From Eucalyptus grandis (taxonomy: Eukaryota > Streptophyta > Magnoliopsida > Myrtales > Myrtaceae), in the NCBI RefSeq assembly GCF_016545825.1, contig NC_052620.1, forward strand, positions 1,426,001 through 1,490,000: a stretch of DNA of 64,000 nt, in the 5' to 3' direction. Of this stretch, positions 13,831-25,521 are shown in pieces; the first letter of the stretch is position 1, and every line of letters starts with the position of its first letter. The translations under genes and the position numbers were made by a program. Under the pieces are notes generated by a model. It did not search any database and was not told the origin of the DNA. It saw only the letters and a list, made by a program, of their open reading frames with translations.

Positions 13831-13907
13831 TATGAGATAATAACCTGATAGATCGAGTTAACTCATGAGGGGCTCATTTCAAAGTAAACGACTATAGGTA
13901 CGTCGAC

Positions 13908-13955
13908 GAAATACTTATTTCATTTAATCGAGAAATACTTATTTCATTTAATCGA
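13908..13955. repeat. Perfect 24-bp tandem duplication
   Basis: A 24-base unit beginning GAAATACTTATTTCATTTAA occurs twice head to tail (13908-13931 and 13932-13955) with no difference. It is a recent local duplication. Confidence 0.85.
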
Positions 13956-14040
13956 GATAAGGTCGAAATTCAAGATATCACAAAAATTATTATTTAAAAA
14001 AAAAAACCTAAGCAAAATTATGAGTAAAAAATCCATCTTC

Positions 14041-14423
14041 CAGTTTTAGTACACAATTCACTTAATTATAAATTCGATATGCGTCTTTATGGTGTAGCTC
14101 TACTTTTATTTTATTAGTGAATCTAATAGCTCAATTTTGAATTATTTTTCATGCATGATTGCATGATGTTTTAAAAGATACTTTTAGAAAAAAATTAACA
14201 AATGATAAAGTTAAGTACATATTTCGTTTTAGTAGACATTTCATTTAATTATAATTTTAATATGCATCATTACGTCATAGTTTATATGTTTTAACTGTTT
14301 TACTTTCATTTATCAATTGAATCTAATAGTCTAATCTTTAATTTTTTTTCATGCATAATTACATAATGTTTTAAAAGATACTTTCAGAAAAAAAAAAAAA
14401 AAATGATAAAGTTAGGTGCATAT
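14041..14423. repeat. Tandem duplication of about 190 bp
   Basis: Two diverged units (14041-14222 and about 14226-14423) share, in order, GTTTTAGTA, TTAATTATAA, GAATCTAATAG, TTTTTTCATGCAT, ATGTTTTAAAAGATACTTT and GATAAAGTTA. They are non-coding and AT-rich. Confidence 0.65.
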
Positions 14424-15555
14424 GCAAATGCAAAAGACAATGCTCCCTAAAACATTATTACACATAACACCATCCTTGCTCTGATAACGTGATATAATTA
14501 GTTATTGGCAATAAATTATGGCTATTGTAATGGCATTATAAGATAAGCCATTCAAGCCATTTGCAAACTCTTTTTTTTTTTTTTTTTGGTCAATTTTAAA
14601 TGCATCAGAATTCTCTTATAATCATTGATGAAAAAAAAATTATCCTCAAAATACAAATGCACTGAATATATAATGAATCTCTTATTGATATAATTAAAAA
14701 CTTCCATTGTCTGATTTAATTTTTTTTTCAAGAGAGTAACTTTTTCTAGTTGCATGATTGATTGTTATTCTCCACTCATAGTTTCATCGTTAATAGATAC
14801 TTCTAAGTTATTTCGGTTCTCTCCAAGATTGTCTTCCAAAGTGACTGCACTGCAAAAAGAATACAATGAAAGATGAGTAAATTGTGTAATGCATTCATCA
14901 ACCACAATATTCAATATTTGAGTAAATTGTCATTAATTGTATGAAAAATTAAAATTGAAAAATTCACGATTACTAGGATAAAGTTAATAATTCGCGGAGA
15001 AGTTTAGACACAAACAAACATGAAGGACCTTAAAATGGAATGGTTGTAGAAGAAGCGATTGAGAGAAAAGTTACTTGAAAGGGATGTAGGTAGTTTTGTA
15101 TTTTAATAAAATTTAAAAAAGAAAGAAAAAAAAGTAAAATATATCATTTTAAATTGAGAGTGAAATCTGTAAAGGATAATGTAGTAGTGTCCAGAATTAA
15201 TAAATGATTAAAAATAGCAATGGATCGAAAATAGCAGAGTTTGAAAGTTGTTTTCTTTTATATTAACGATCCCTTAGATAGTGTCTTCATCCTAAAATAT
15301 GGTTAGGAGATATTGACGACATTCTATCTAATTAACATGGTTCTCTTGTAGCTTGCACTTTGATTTCGAAAAGTGTCTTGTCTTGATGTACGTGGTTGAG
15401 CATAGAAAAGAGGCTAGAAAGATGGACCGTGCCAGTCGGGTTCCGACATCTCTTGAAAAAATGAGATTATAAAAAAAAAAAAAAAAAATTGGTTATAAAC
15501 CGTTACCAGCTCTACTATTATTTCTGTTAAAAGATTTTCTTTTCTGCGTTTTAAC
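14424..15555. other. AT-rich intergenic stretch of the tandem unit
   Basis: No gene is seen. 15285-15480 is similar to 35110-35330 and 37790-37940: all three carry a GGAGATATTG stretch, TCTTGTAG followed by a GCACTT stretch, and a GTGGTTGA stretch. These are three copies of the same intergenic segment downstream of the beta-galactosidase copies. Confidence 0.55.
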
Positions 15556-15946
15556 TTTTATTTACTGTAAAAGAAAAAAAGTAAATGAAAAAAAAAATCC
15601 GAAAGATATTTCAGGGTGAAAAAATGCCGCTCTCTTTCTTTCTCGCCTGCAAGAAATCCAAAACCATCAACCTCCTCCTGAGATTCTTCTTCCTCCTTCT
15701 GCTCCTCCTCCGCCATTGCAGACTAACCCCGACCTTCGAAGCTCAACCCTCTGCGAAAGCAACAGAATGTCCATCGTCTCGACCTCTGCTCCTCCTACTC
15801 TCACTTCCCCTCCATAATGTGTCATTCCCCCTCCGCCACCGAAGCCCCGAACGACCACCATTGCGCCTCTCGCTCGCGGTCTTGAACCCGAGGCCTGATG
15901 CCTCTGGCCTCCTCCTCTGCCGCGCCTCGAAGTCCCGGGGGGTAAC
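15556..15946 (+). pseudogene. Truncated 5' end of the DUF3727-type gene
   Basis: This matches 38275-38700, the leader and first part of exon 1 of the intact gene at 38498. Shared points are TTTATTTACTGTAA, CCGAAAGATATTTCA, ATGCCGCTC, AGAATGTCCATCGTCTCGAC, GCTCCTCCTACTCTCACT and TGCCGCGCCTCGAAGTC. The equivalent start ATG is at 15767, but TAA at 15815-15817 closes the frame after 16 codons. Homology ends at about 15946, and DNA related to the upstream flank of the beta-galactosidase gene follows from about 15997. It is therefore a duplication by-product sliced in exon 1, not a gene. Confidence 0.85.
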
Positions 15947-15996
15947 TTGCATGATTCATCGCAATCCTGTAAAACTATCGTTATTCGGAAATTAGA

Positions 15997-17711
15997 ATGC
16001 TGGTTTTTGTTTTAAGGTGTGGTGTAGCAATTGCAAAAGGATAACTTGCATGGAAAAAATCCCCGGCGAAAACGATGGTTGCGCGAAAAGCCTTCTCATA
16101 ATCCATGATTAGGAGATATAAGAACGTTCTTCCTAGCGTTTCCTAGCGTTCCTATGTGAATAACGATCGTTCACATGGAGTTGACTGGGTGGCACATAGC
16201 GAGCTTTAGAATCGTGATCTCATAATCCATGATTAGGAGATTTTGGCATAATTCTTTATATAATGATAATAACTATGGGACGGATGCTAGAAAAGAGTTT
16301 TAATGTATTTGAATATTTTGCAAGTGTCGAGATAGAATTTTTTCGCTCAAAGAGTAAATAGACTGCTTTCTCAAAGTACCGATACCTATCCTAAGCTAGA
16401 AAATTCTAATTTACTAACAAGGAGATGGCTAATCTCTGGATTCATCAGAAGATCACTTGCGGAGCACTTTGGGAGCTAGAATCCATAATCCATCAAGCCG
16501 ACGTAGGCGAGTGTCTTTAAGATCCAAGAGAGATGTACTAATTGAGGTGCACAAAATTTGGCCCAGAAATTCTGTAATAATTTCAATTCGATATTATAGA
16601 GTATCCCATCATGAGTTAAAAAAAAAATGCCGCATCTTTATTAACTTTATCCACAAATTACAATTCAAGAATTTGGATAAGCATGGTGATGTTGGATAAT
16701 GAAAGAAGCGTCTTGAGGTCATGCCATTGCCAGCAATGTTTTGGCAAAGGGGATGAGACGGTCCAAAAGACAAAATTTTGCAATTTGCTGTCAGATCTCA
16801 CATGTCTGCGGGCTTTCTATTTCTACCGTCTTGAACGTTTCCAAGGAAACTGAAGAGGATAAGTCAAATGTTTTCACATCAGAAATTTCAGATACTGGAT
16901 AAAAACAACCGTCAATTGCTAAAGCAAAAAGCCTGCTGCTGTCCAGACAAATCTTTTGTCAGAGAATGTGGCGGTCTCCTCCTTCCCGATATCAATGCTT
17001 TGAATTTCGTTTCCGAAGGGAGGAAATCCTGCAGCAAGATCGGCTCTTTCTAAAGATGATTTTGAGAGGAGAAATTTGTAGTATACTACATTGGAGAAGG
17101 TGAAATACAAGAACAAAATATTCTAGACGTGCAGCCACCGTGCCAGGTCGATACAACGGATTATCTTCCTCTATATTCCGTGCAGAATAATTGGAGGGAA
17201 TAGAAAGAACTTGGCTAATAAATGAAAAGAAAGAGAGAAAATCTCTTATTTCTGATATATTTTTATTGTGATTTGAGAATTCTCTTTGTAAACAAGTAGA
17301 GGAGAGAATCATAAATCAAACCAAATCAAAGATTACAAAGCCGTCACTAATTGATAGCGGTCATAATTTCATCAAAGTCATTACAAAATCGAGATGGAAA
17401 AAGAAATGGATTCCAGGCAAGTATTGAGGTGATTTGTAAATTTTGTTCAGGTTTTGTGAGATTGTTTTTCGAAATTGTCAACGTTGAAGCAAGAAAGATA
17501 AACGTTAGCATTACTGCAGTAGGTAGCTTTTTTGATTAATTATTATATGTTTAAGCCTATCGAATTTAGGCAATGAAATTAACAAATTTTTAGTAGGTAA
17601 AAAACGAGTCCAAGCTGACGATCACGGTCTATCTGCTTGACAAAAGACACGTCACCTTCTGCTTCATCTTGCTCTGCTACAGCTTGCTCTGCTTCTGCTT
17701 CTCGCTTCCAC
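15997..17711 (+). repeat. Upstream flank of BGAL-B, copy of 3391-5397
   Basis: Collinear with the flank of copy A but about 300 bases shorter overall. Between the shared CACGTCAC (17648) and the ATG (17712) there are 64 bases, against 117 in copy A, and TATATA is absent. The core promoter of copy B therefore looks lost. Confidence 0.75.
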
Positions 17712-19927
17712 ATGAAGCTTTCTCTCGAGACAGCAACAACCATTGTGGCTCTCATCCTATTTTCATTTCTCACGTCCTGTTTCGCAGCGAACGTGACGTA
17801 CGAACGTCAGTCGCTCATCATCGATGGGCAGAGGAAGCTCTTCATCTCTGCTTCGATTCATTATCCTCGCAGCGTTCCTGGGGTGAGCAATTCATCAACT
17901 TTTCTGGTTCTGAGACCACCCACAATAATAAAAAACTATGAAAGAAAGAGAAATAACGGTCGAAAGAGCTACTTTTTTTCTGCAATGCTCCTTTTTTGAT
18001 TGTTTGGGGATGAAATGTTCTGTCTTTTAATTGACCCAGCTGCTTGTCTTCCACGAAAATGAAGCTCACGTAATGCGCTTGTTTTATGGATTGCTCATGG
18101 GTGTGTTTTCATGTTTCTTGATTTTGTAACTTCTGGTTTCATCGGTTTTTCTGCATGTCAGCACGCGGGTTCATGTTTTTGGTTAAATCCATGGGCCATC
18201 GTCTGTTGGCACTGCTGTGTTGGTGATATGTTGCAAGTCTTAATTAAGATTGTGCTCAAGTGTATAATCTGGAATGCGTTTAGATGTGGCCCAGACTGGT
18301 TTGGCTGGCCAAAGAAGGCGGAGCAAATACGATCGAATCGTATGTGTTTCGGAATGGTCATGAACCTTCTCAAGGCAATGTGAGTGCTCCACATTCTCAT
18401 TTTCGTTAAGAAGCTATGATGTTTTTCCCGGTGTAGCGATTTTTGTAATTAATGCTTTCATTTGTTTTGGGGGAGTGTAGTATTGCTTCGAAGATAGATA
18501 TGATCTTGTCAAGCTCGTGAAGATAGTGCAGAATGCAGGGATGTACATGATTCTCCGAATTGGCCCCTTTATCACAGCTGAATGGAACTTTGGGTATGTT
18601 CTTCCCTGATAATAGGATGATAAGAATGTCATAGAAACTAGCTACTGAGTATGGAATTTCCTCACATTATGATATACTTACTTCATAGAAGAATGTGATG
18701 ATTGCTTTGGAGTGGTATACATGCTACTTCTTGACACAGAGGGCTGCCAATCTGGCTGCATTTTGTCCCAGGGACAGTCTTCCGCACTAATAACGTGCCC
18801 TTCAAGGCATGTTAATTGGAATATCAACAAACGCTTTTTGGAGGAACTTGAAAAGATGCCCTATAAATGAATGTTAGTTAAGAATTCGTATTTCTGACGT
18901 GGGTCCAATGTTGTTGTTCGTTTTTTTCAGTATCACATGAAGAAATTCGTGTGTTCATAGTGAAACTGATGAAGAAGGAAAAGCTTTATGCTTTGCAAGG
19001 AGGTCCTATCATCTTAGCCCAGGCAAGTTATTTTCATACAAGTATAATGATAATGACAAGAGTTTCAAAGTTTTGATGGTGGTAGTACGTTATTTGTGAG
19101 TCCTTTCTTGTTTTCAAACTTTCACATTGCGGTTCTTTTTATCTTCATAAGTCTGATCAGCCTCTAACTAGTGGGTGAGACATGCATCTCTCACTGCAGG
19201 TAGAAAATGAATATGGATACAATGTACAATAATACGGCGAGGCGAAGCCACATGTCATGTGGGCTGCGAGGATGGCAGTCTCTCAAAATACTGTTGTTCC
19301 ATGGGTTATGTGCCAACAGCCCAATGCTCCTGAATATATCGCAAGAGTTTCATCATTTTTTACCTCTTCCACAATGTGTCATGGGTAGATATTTGTGCAT
19401 TGTAGCATTTGTACGCAGGAAAATGATAACTATATATTTTGCTTTTGATGTGGAGACTTCTGACATCTGCTCTCTGATGTTTTCTGATTTTGAGGACATT
19501 ATTGAGACTAATTTCTACTTGAAGTAGCCTTATTCACTGTTTTTTGGGCATGGTGAAAGAAAGACTTGTTTCATCAACATTCATCTTTAACTGGAGTTTC
19601 TCGTGCTCTGCAGATAGATACTTGCAATGCCTTCTATTGTGATCAATATACTCCCAATTCTCCAAAAAAGCCCAAACTTTGGACTGAAAATTGGCCTGGA
19701 TGGTAATCTCTTTTTTCAGGATGCTTATGTTGATTACTATACTTTCAGATAGCACTTTCTCTGCGTTCTGGAGAATTTTGATGGCGTGACACTCAACTTC
19801 TCTGGAAGTTCTTCCATTCTTTCTTAATGAACGCATAATATACCATTTCCATTAGGTTTGGTTTAGCTGCCTTTCTTTGGTATGTCTGCTTTACTTGAAT
19901 CATGATAGAACCTGCATCTAATATTGC

Positions 19928-21523
19928 TTGGTTGTGCAATCGGAGCATTTCTTATAGCATATTTGACTGCCAAATTTCAATAGCAAGCAAATGCGTTTAG
20001 GTTTTGTGTGCCTAAATTCACCAAGAGTCTTGTGTTGTCTTCCTAATGTGGAACATTTGGTGAATATAGCTGGTTTTGCTCATTTATTTGTTTTGATACC
20101 TACTTTTGTGTGGATGGTTTCAAATTAACAATGAATTTAGTACTTAGCTCATCTGATGATGACTAGTTTAGAGATACAATTTTCCAATCCACCCCTTACA
20201 ATAGCATCTAGACTTCAAGAGATATGATAATTGGATGATTACTGTATGTAACTTATAGATACTTTGTCATGGGCAGGTCTAATGGAGTTTGCAGCTACAC
20301 AATATTCTATCTTTTTATTTAATCAAGCTATGAATATTTTTACATTCCCTCTGGCCACTGTAATAGCTTCACTTGTCGCCAAAGACAAAACTCTCGGAAA
20401 AACATGTGCCAACCTAGCAAAAGATGAAAGCTCAACTGAGGAGATAGAAATGGAAGAGTCGACGCATGATGATGAAAATGATTTATCTTTAGAGATAGAT
20501 GGCCAATCTCATTTTGTTAGTGACGATGAAATCATAGAAATAGAAAAGCCAAAGCTTGATGATGAAATCGTTCCAACAAATGTACGTTCCAATCTCATCT
20601 TGTTAGTTTTACCATTTAATCAAAAGACTTGGCAAGATGTCAGTTCTTTAATGACCGTATTTTTGGATGACGTAAGGAAATGGAATATATGTCTTCCCAA
20701 TCTACTTCACTAGTAGTTGCCAAGATCCTTGGCATTTTGCTACCATTACCTCTAGTATTTGGTGCTAAAATCATCTTTGCTTTTATGGGCGTAAGATCTG
20801 TAAGTGTCTTCCTTCTAGATATAATTGTTTGGATTGCCTTGACACTACATTGATTAAATGATGCAAAGCAAGAGTATCTCAATGTTTTGGTTTTTGGTCG
20901 TGCGGCGGTCGTGCGACGTTCGTGCAGCTATCGTGCGGCAGCATGCCAAGATTAAGTACCATTCTATTGACGCAAATGGTCCAATGGCTAGGATTGGGAG
21001 GAGGAAGGGCTAAATTAGGAGTTCAAAATCTTGAAAAGGAAATAATGAAGTTTAACTGGTAATTTAGCACCATTCTATTGACGCAAAAGACTATAAACTT
21101 TTACACATCACTAAACTCGCCTCACTAATATCAACGTTGCTTCAGTTCATATATGTTGTCTGTTTCCCCTGTGTCATTTAATTATATACAAGTCGTGTAG
21201 ATATTATCGCAGTCGAAAGTCCAAGCCAAGATTAAGTACCTGGACTAGGATTGTAGCTTTCGTCGGTAGCTATATTCTTTTCGTGCTTCCATTTTTCTTT
21301 GTCCACTCTGAATAAGGCTTGTTTACCGACTTTGACAAGGCAACCGTCTAAGATTTTCAAATACTTTATACTACTTAATAGTTAAGTTGCAAAACTTACT
21401 CCTCGTATCAATAACTTCCACGATGTTCTTTCACTTTGTCTTCACTTTTTAACTGACTTTATCTGCACCACTTCAACTTCAACGTCTCTATAGTTGATGA
21501 AGCAAAGTTACTTAGTTATTTCG
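19928..21523 (+). repeat. Left arm of a 1.6-kb inverted repeat (MATE-derived)
   Basis: The reverse complement of this segment lies at about 25522-27127. Matches include the GCATTTCTTATA and GACTGCCAAATTTCAATAGC stretches at the outer end, the MATE coding block, and GAAGCAAAGTTACTTAGTTA at the inner end. The loop between the arms is about 4 kb. The inner part (20890-21500) is non-coding and holds a short run of TCGTGCG-type repeats near 20895-20940. Confidence 0.85.
20264..20810 (+). pseudogene. MATE transporter gene fragment 1 (plus strand)
   Basis: The translated block reads GLMEFAATQYSIFLFNQAMN, then FPLATVIASLVAK and an acidic stretch, followed by SLVVAKILGILLPLP and GAKIIFAFMGV at about 20699-20800. 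The order and spacing match the second and third coding blocks of plant MATE efflux proteins of the FRD3/DTX42-45 group. The first coding block and the C-terminal half are missing and the frame is broken. It sits in the left arm of the inverted repeat inside BGAL-B and is a gene remnant. Confidence 0.75.
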
Positions 21524-21602
21524 TGTGACATCCCAAATTTTCAGTCATGTCTTCTACTGAATAAAGCAAACAATATTACACAATAGGGCTCGGGTCGTTA
21601 CA
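21524..21602 (+). mobile_element. 79-bp TG...CA unit, probable solo short LTR
   Basis: It starts TGTGACATCCC and ends GGGTCGTTACA. It matches 27568-27646 end to end with few differences. The second copy is followed by a primer-binding site, which identifies the unit as an LTR. No primer-binding site follows here, so this copy looks solitary. No clear target-site duplication is visible. Confidence 0.6.
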
Positions 21603-23978
21603 TATGATTGCAGTGATTTCTCTATATTAAGTTATTAAATGACTATTACCTGCTAATTAAATGAATCATATTTCTCTTTTGCATTTGGCTAGTGTCTAGG
21701 TGGTTTAGAGAAGCTTGTGGGAAATCCTTTAAATACGCTATGCTAGCACTGAAAAATAATTCAAGCCAAGATTGACACCTCTTAAATATTCTTCATTTCC
21801 TTTTGGTCTTAGATACCAAGCTGCACTATGTACTCTATTTGAGATCTTTCTAATGTGTGCTCAGGTGGATGGTGACCATTTTAAAGCAAGATTAGAAGTG
21901 GACATCAAAATAAAAAGTATAGAAGGGAGAAAACAAAAAAGAATTCTAGACATGGAACTACATTTTTCCAAGAAAGTGACCAACACTTGGGGAATTCCTA
22001 TTCTTGTTTTTCTAGAAGCTAATTGTCATGTACATTGCATTGCTTCACCTAAAGATCTAATGAATTTGTCACACACTGATGAAGTGCATTTGTTTCTAAA
22101 AAGTATATAAGGAAGTAGTTTTACCTATTCAGTAACAGCCAAACCATTAGTAGTAAATGATGATATCGTTCAAACCATTAAGCATGCTTCATTTGCTGTC
22201 ATAAATGTTGAGCCCAAGCATGCAACCAAAAAGGTAGCAAATGATAAATAGGTTGTTAGAGTTATCACCTTACCAACACAAGAAGTCTTGTGAATGAACA
22301 CAAGTATACATTTAGAATTGGCAGTATTCTCAAATTTCAAGAAAGAGTATTTTGCAATATAAACACGAAAGACTATCAAATTTGTCATTGAGGCAACTTT
22401 TTTATATTGTAATACTGGGGAGCACATGGCTATAATACCATGAGCAAATAAATTATCAATATTCATATAAGACAATGGTATAATCTAAAGGGCAGCTCTA
22501 GTCCTTTTGTCTAAGGAAGAAGGAAGACAAAGTGATAAAATATTCACTGACCTTTCTTTAGAAACTGACAAAAATTTATATCTTTAATGCTTGGAGGTAA
22601 AATATAAACTTTTTTTGTCAGCCTCCAGAGGAGAATAAGAAATATTAAGTACCTAATGAAATAAGACAAAGGATATTGTCATTTTTCAATACTTTAAGAC
22701 ATTATGACATGTGTATGAATAGGTGATTCTATTTGACTTCTTGAAACAAAAATACAAAACCAAAGAAAGTTATAGATGGATAGCACTACTCATTGAGAAG
22801 AGACATGAGCAATTGTAGCACCTCTAACCCCCAATTTGTAGACAAAAATTAATATTTGATCCAATGCAATATTTGCAAGATTTCCTGCAACTGTTATTAA
22901 TCAATCAGATAAACAATCAAACAACTACCAAGAAATAAGCATAGTTCTTAATTTGCTTAGCTACAAAGACCATTAACTTCACTGCGGTAATGAAGCATGA
23001 GTATAGCCTAAAAATGTAAACTGCAAGATAGGAAATCTCTAGACTCTCCTATTGTATTTGCTTTCCTAGCTTAAAACATCAAATATCTTTTTGTATTGTT
23101 GGCTTAAGTTAATTATAAAATGAACTTGTAACAACTTTATCTGGGACAAGAACTACGCATTTTACCCAGATATATCATCCTACCATCCAATCAGTATAAT
23201 AGAGTCAATTAATTGACAAAGAAATCCATAAATATGACATGACTTACTATAAGTGGAATGGTAAACTTTTTTAACTAAAAATTTGAGCCATTCTAGGATT
23301 TTTAATAGTGCATCATGTAAAATAATGACTATTAATCTTTTTGTTGACATGATTATCTTTAAAAGCACTCTTCCTCCAACCTAGACTTTTAATCATTGGA
23401 AACTTTGATGCTTTGAAGCTCCAATAGAACGACTCTAATTAATCTACACTCAATTGTTTTTTCTGTCTCTCTGGTCAATAGGTGATTTCTCCTTATCTTA
23501 GGCACTTTCATTGTAAACACATTTTATCCTATGTTAGACACATCAAATTTGCTTCCACATATTATGTAGTGAATATTACCAAGACATATGTTATATATGC
23601 TAGTGGACCTATTTTTTAACAAGCTAAACTTTTAAATAAATTTTTTTTGTCAAACCCTTTATCAAAGCATATATGTAGATTTCAAGTTGTGACATCTCAT
23701 TTATTGCAATTTTGCATATTCTCCACTTTTGATATTCCTGCTTTTAGTCATCTAATTGATTTAAATTTCACATATCAGACTCATTTACGAACAACATGAA
23801 GTATTAAGAACTGTGTTATGTATATATTGTGAGCTCATTTCTCCATACTTTTAAGTTCTCAACAAGACAAATAGTCTAAAGTAAATAATAATCACTCAAA
23901 TGCAAATTTACCATTTTGTCACAACAACTGGAAAAATAACTTATGAGGAAGAGTAAGAAAATCATCCCTCATACTAGT
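21603..23978. other. Loop of the MATE inverted repeat, unidentified coding scraps
   Basis: A frame at 21772-22110 (112 codons) on the plus strand, continuing with SVTAKPLVVNDDIVQ and SFAVINVEPKHATKK after a stop, looks like decayed coding DNA. I do not recognise the family. The rest to 23978 has only short frames on both strands. It may be part of whatever element or captured locus brought in the MATE copies. Confidence 0.35.
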
Positions 23979-25380
23979 GGCATAAAAATGAGTTCAAGTA
24001 TCCTTGAATCCTAGAAACATGCCTTGCATAACATTAGAAAGAAGAATGGCAGGAGCCCCAATGGATCTCAATCGCAAGTAGCTCCTAGTTGAGGTTTGTA
24101 TGGGAGCTTATTCAAATAAGCTCAGCTGCAATTAGTCAATGTAGTGTCAAGGCAATCCAACAATTATATCTAGAAGAAAGACACTTACAAATATTACGCT
24201 CATTAAAACAAATATGGTTTTAGCACCAAATGCTAGAGGTAATGGTAACAAAACGCCAAGGATCTCAGCAACTACTAGTAAAGTAGATTGGAAGACATAT
24301 ATTCCATTTCCTTACTACATGTAGCTGCCGTAAAATCTGGTCATCTACAAATACGGTCATTAAAGAACTGACATCTTGCCATGTCTTTTGATTAAATGGT
24401 GAAACTAATAAGATGAGATTGGAACGTACCTTCCGCTGGAACGATTTCATCATCAAGCCTTGGCTCTTCTATTTTTATGATTTCATCGTCATTGAGATTG
24501 GCCATCTATCTCCAAAGATAAATTACTTTCATTATCATGCATTGACTCTTCCAGTTCTATCTCCTTAGTTGAGCTTTCATCTTTTGTTAGATTGGCACAT
24601 GTTTTTTCCGAGAGTTTTGTCTTTGGTGACGGGTGAAGCTATTACAGTGGCCAGAGGGAATGTAAAAATGTTCACAGCTTGATTAAATAAAAAGATAGAA
24701 TATCGTGCAACTGCAGACTCCAATGGACCTACCCATGACAAAGTTGCTATAAGTTACACACAGTAATCATCCAATTATCATATCTCTTGAAGTCTAGATG
24801 CTATTGTAAGGGGTTGATTGGAAAATTGTATCTCTAAACTAGTCATCATTGGATGAAATAAGTACTAAATTCATTGTTAATTTGAAACCATCCACACAAA
24901 AGTAGATATCAAAACAAATAAATGAGCAAAACCAGCTATCTATTCACCAGATGTTCCACATTAGGAAGACAACATGAGACTCTTGGTGAATTCAGGCACA
25001 CAAAACCTAAACGCATTTGCATGCTATTGAAATTTGGCAGTCAAATATGTTATAAGAAATGCTCTGATTGCAAAACCAAGCTAACAACTCAATTAGTTAG
25101 TCAAATGATGCCCGAATAGACATAGAAACGTAGACCCAAAATCAACTGAACATGTATATGATCATATAAAACCATGACATACTATAGAGTTCATGTGAAA
25201 AAGTGTAGACTTGATTGTCATACCTAAATGACAAATGAAGACAATATCAATAAAGGAAGTGGCACGGTTAGCAACCAAAGCCAAGACAGCAAGAAAAGCA
25301 ATCCTCAATATCTCTTGACCAAGTGCATCCATTTTGAACACATGCTTGAAAACCATTTGGAAACCATTTTTGAGCATTAA
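23979..25380 (-). pseudogene. MATE transporter pseudogene fragment 2 (minus strand)
   Basis: Reading leftwards from 25377: ALGQEILRIAFLAVLALVAN then ATSFIDIVFICHLG (exon 1, ends near 25223 at a GT donor), the GLMEF...IASLV-type block (about 24740-24600, broken), the LVVAKILG-like block near 24290, and LRSIGAPAILLSNVMQGMF then GFKDT with an in-frame stop (about 24077-23985). This is the domain order of FRD3/DTX42-45-type MATE proteins. Stops and frameshifts make it non-functional. It is a direct repeat of fragment 3. Confidence 0.8.
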
Positions 25381-25521
25381 AGAAGACAGCCGGGGTACAT
25401 ATCATGTAACTTATCCATGTCATGACATGACTTGAACTTTAAGCACCTTTGAAGTTTGACTAATTTTTCTAGAGAAATCTATGGCTACTAGAGTCTTGAT
25501 AACTTGACCAATGAGCAACCG

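Noticed and set aside
15585..15995. 136-codon frame as a possible small gene
   Set aside because: It reads out of frame through the truncated DUF3727-gene exon 1 and its leader. The authentic frame is stopped at 15815.
20264..20713. 149-codon frame as an intact membrane transporter gene
   Set aside because: It covers only one MATE block plus an acidic tail. The N-terminal block and the C-terminal half are absent and the next block is in another frame.
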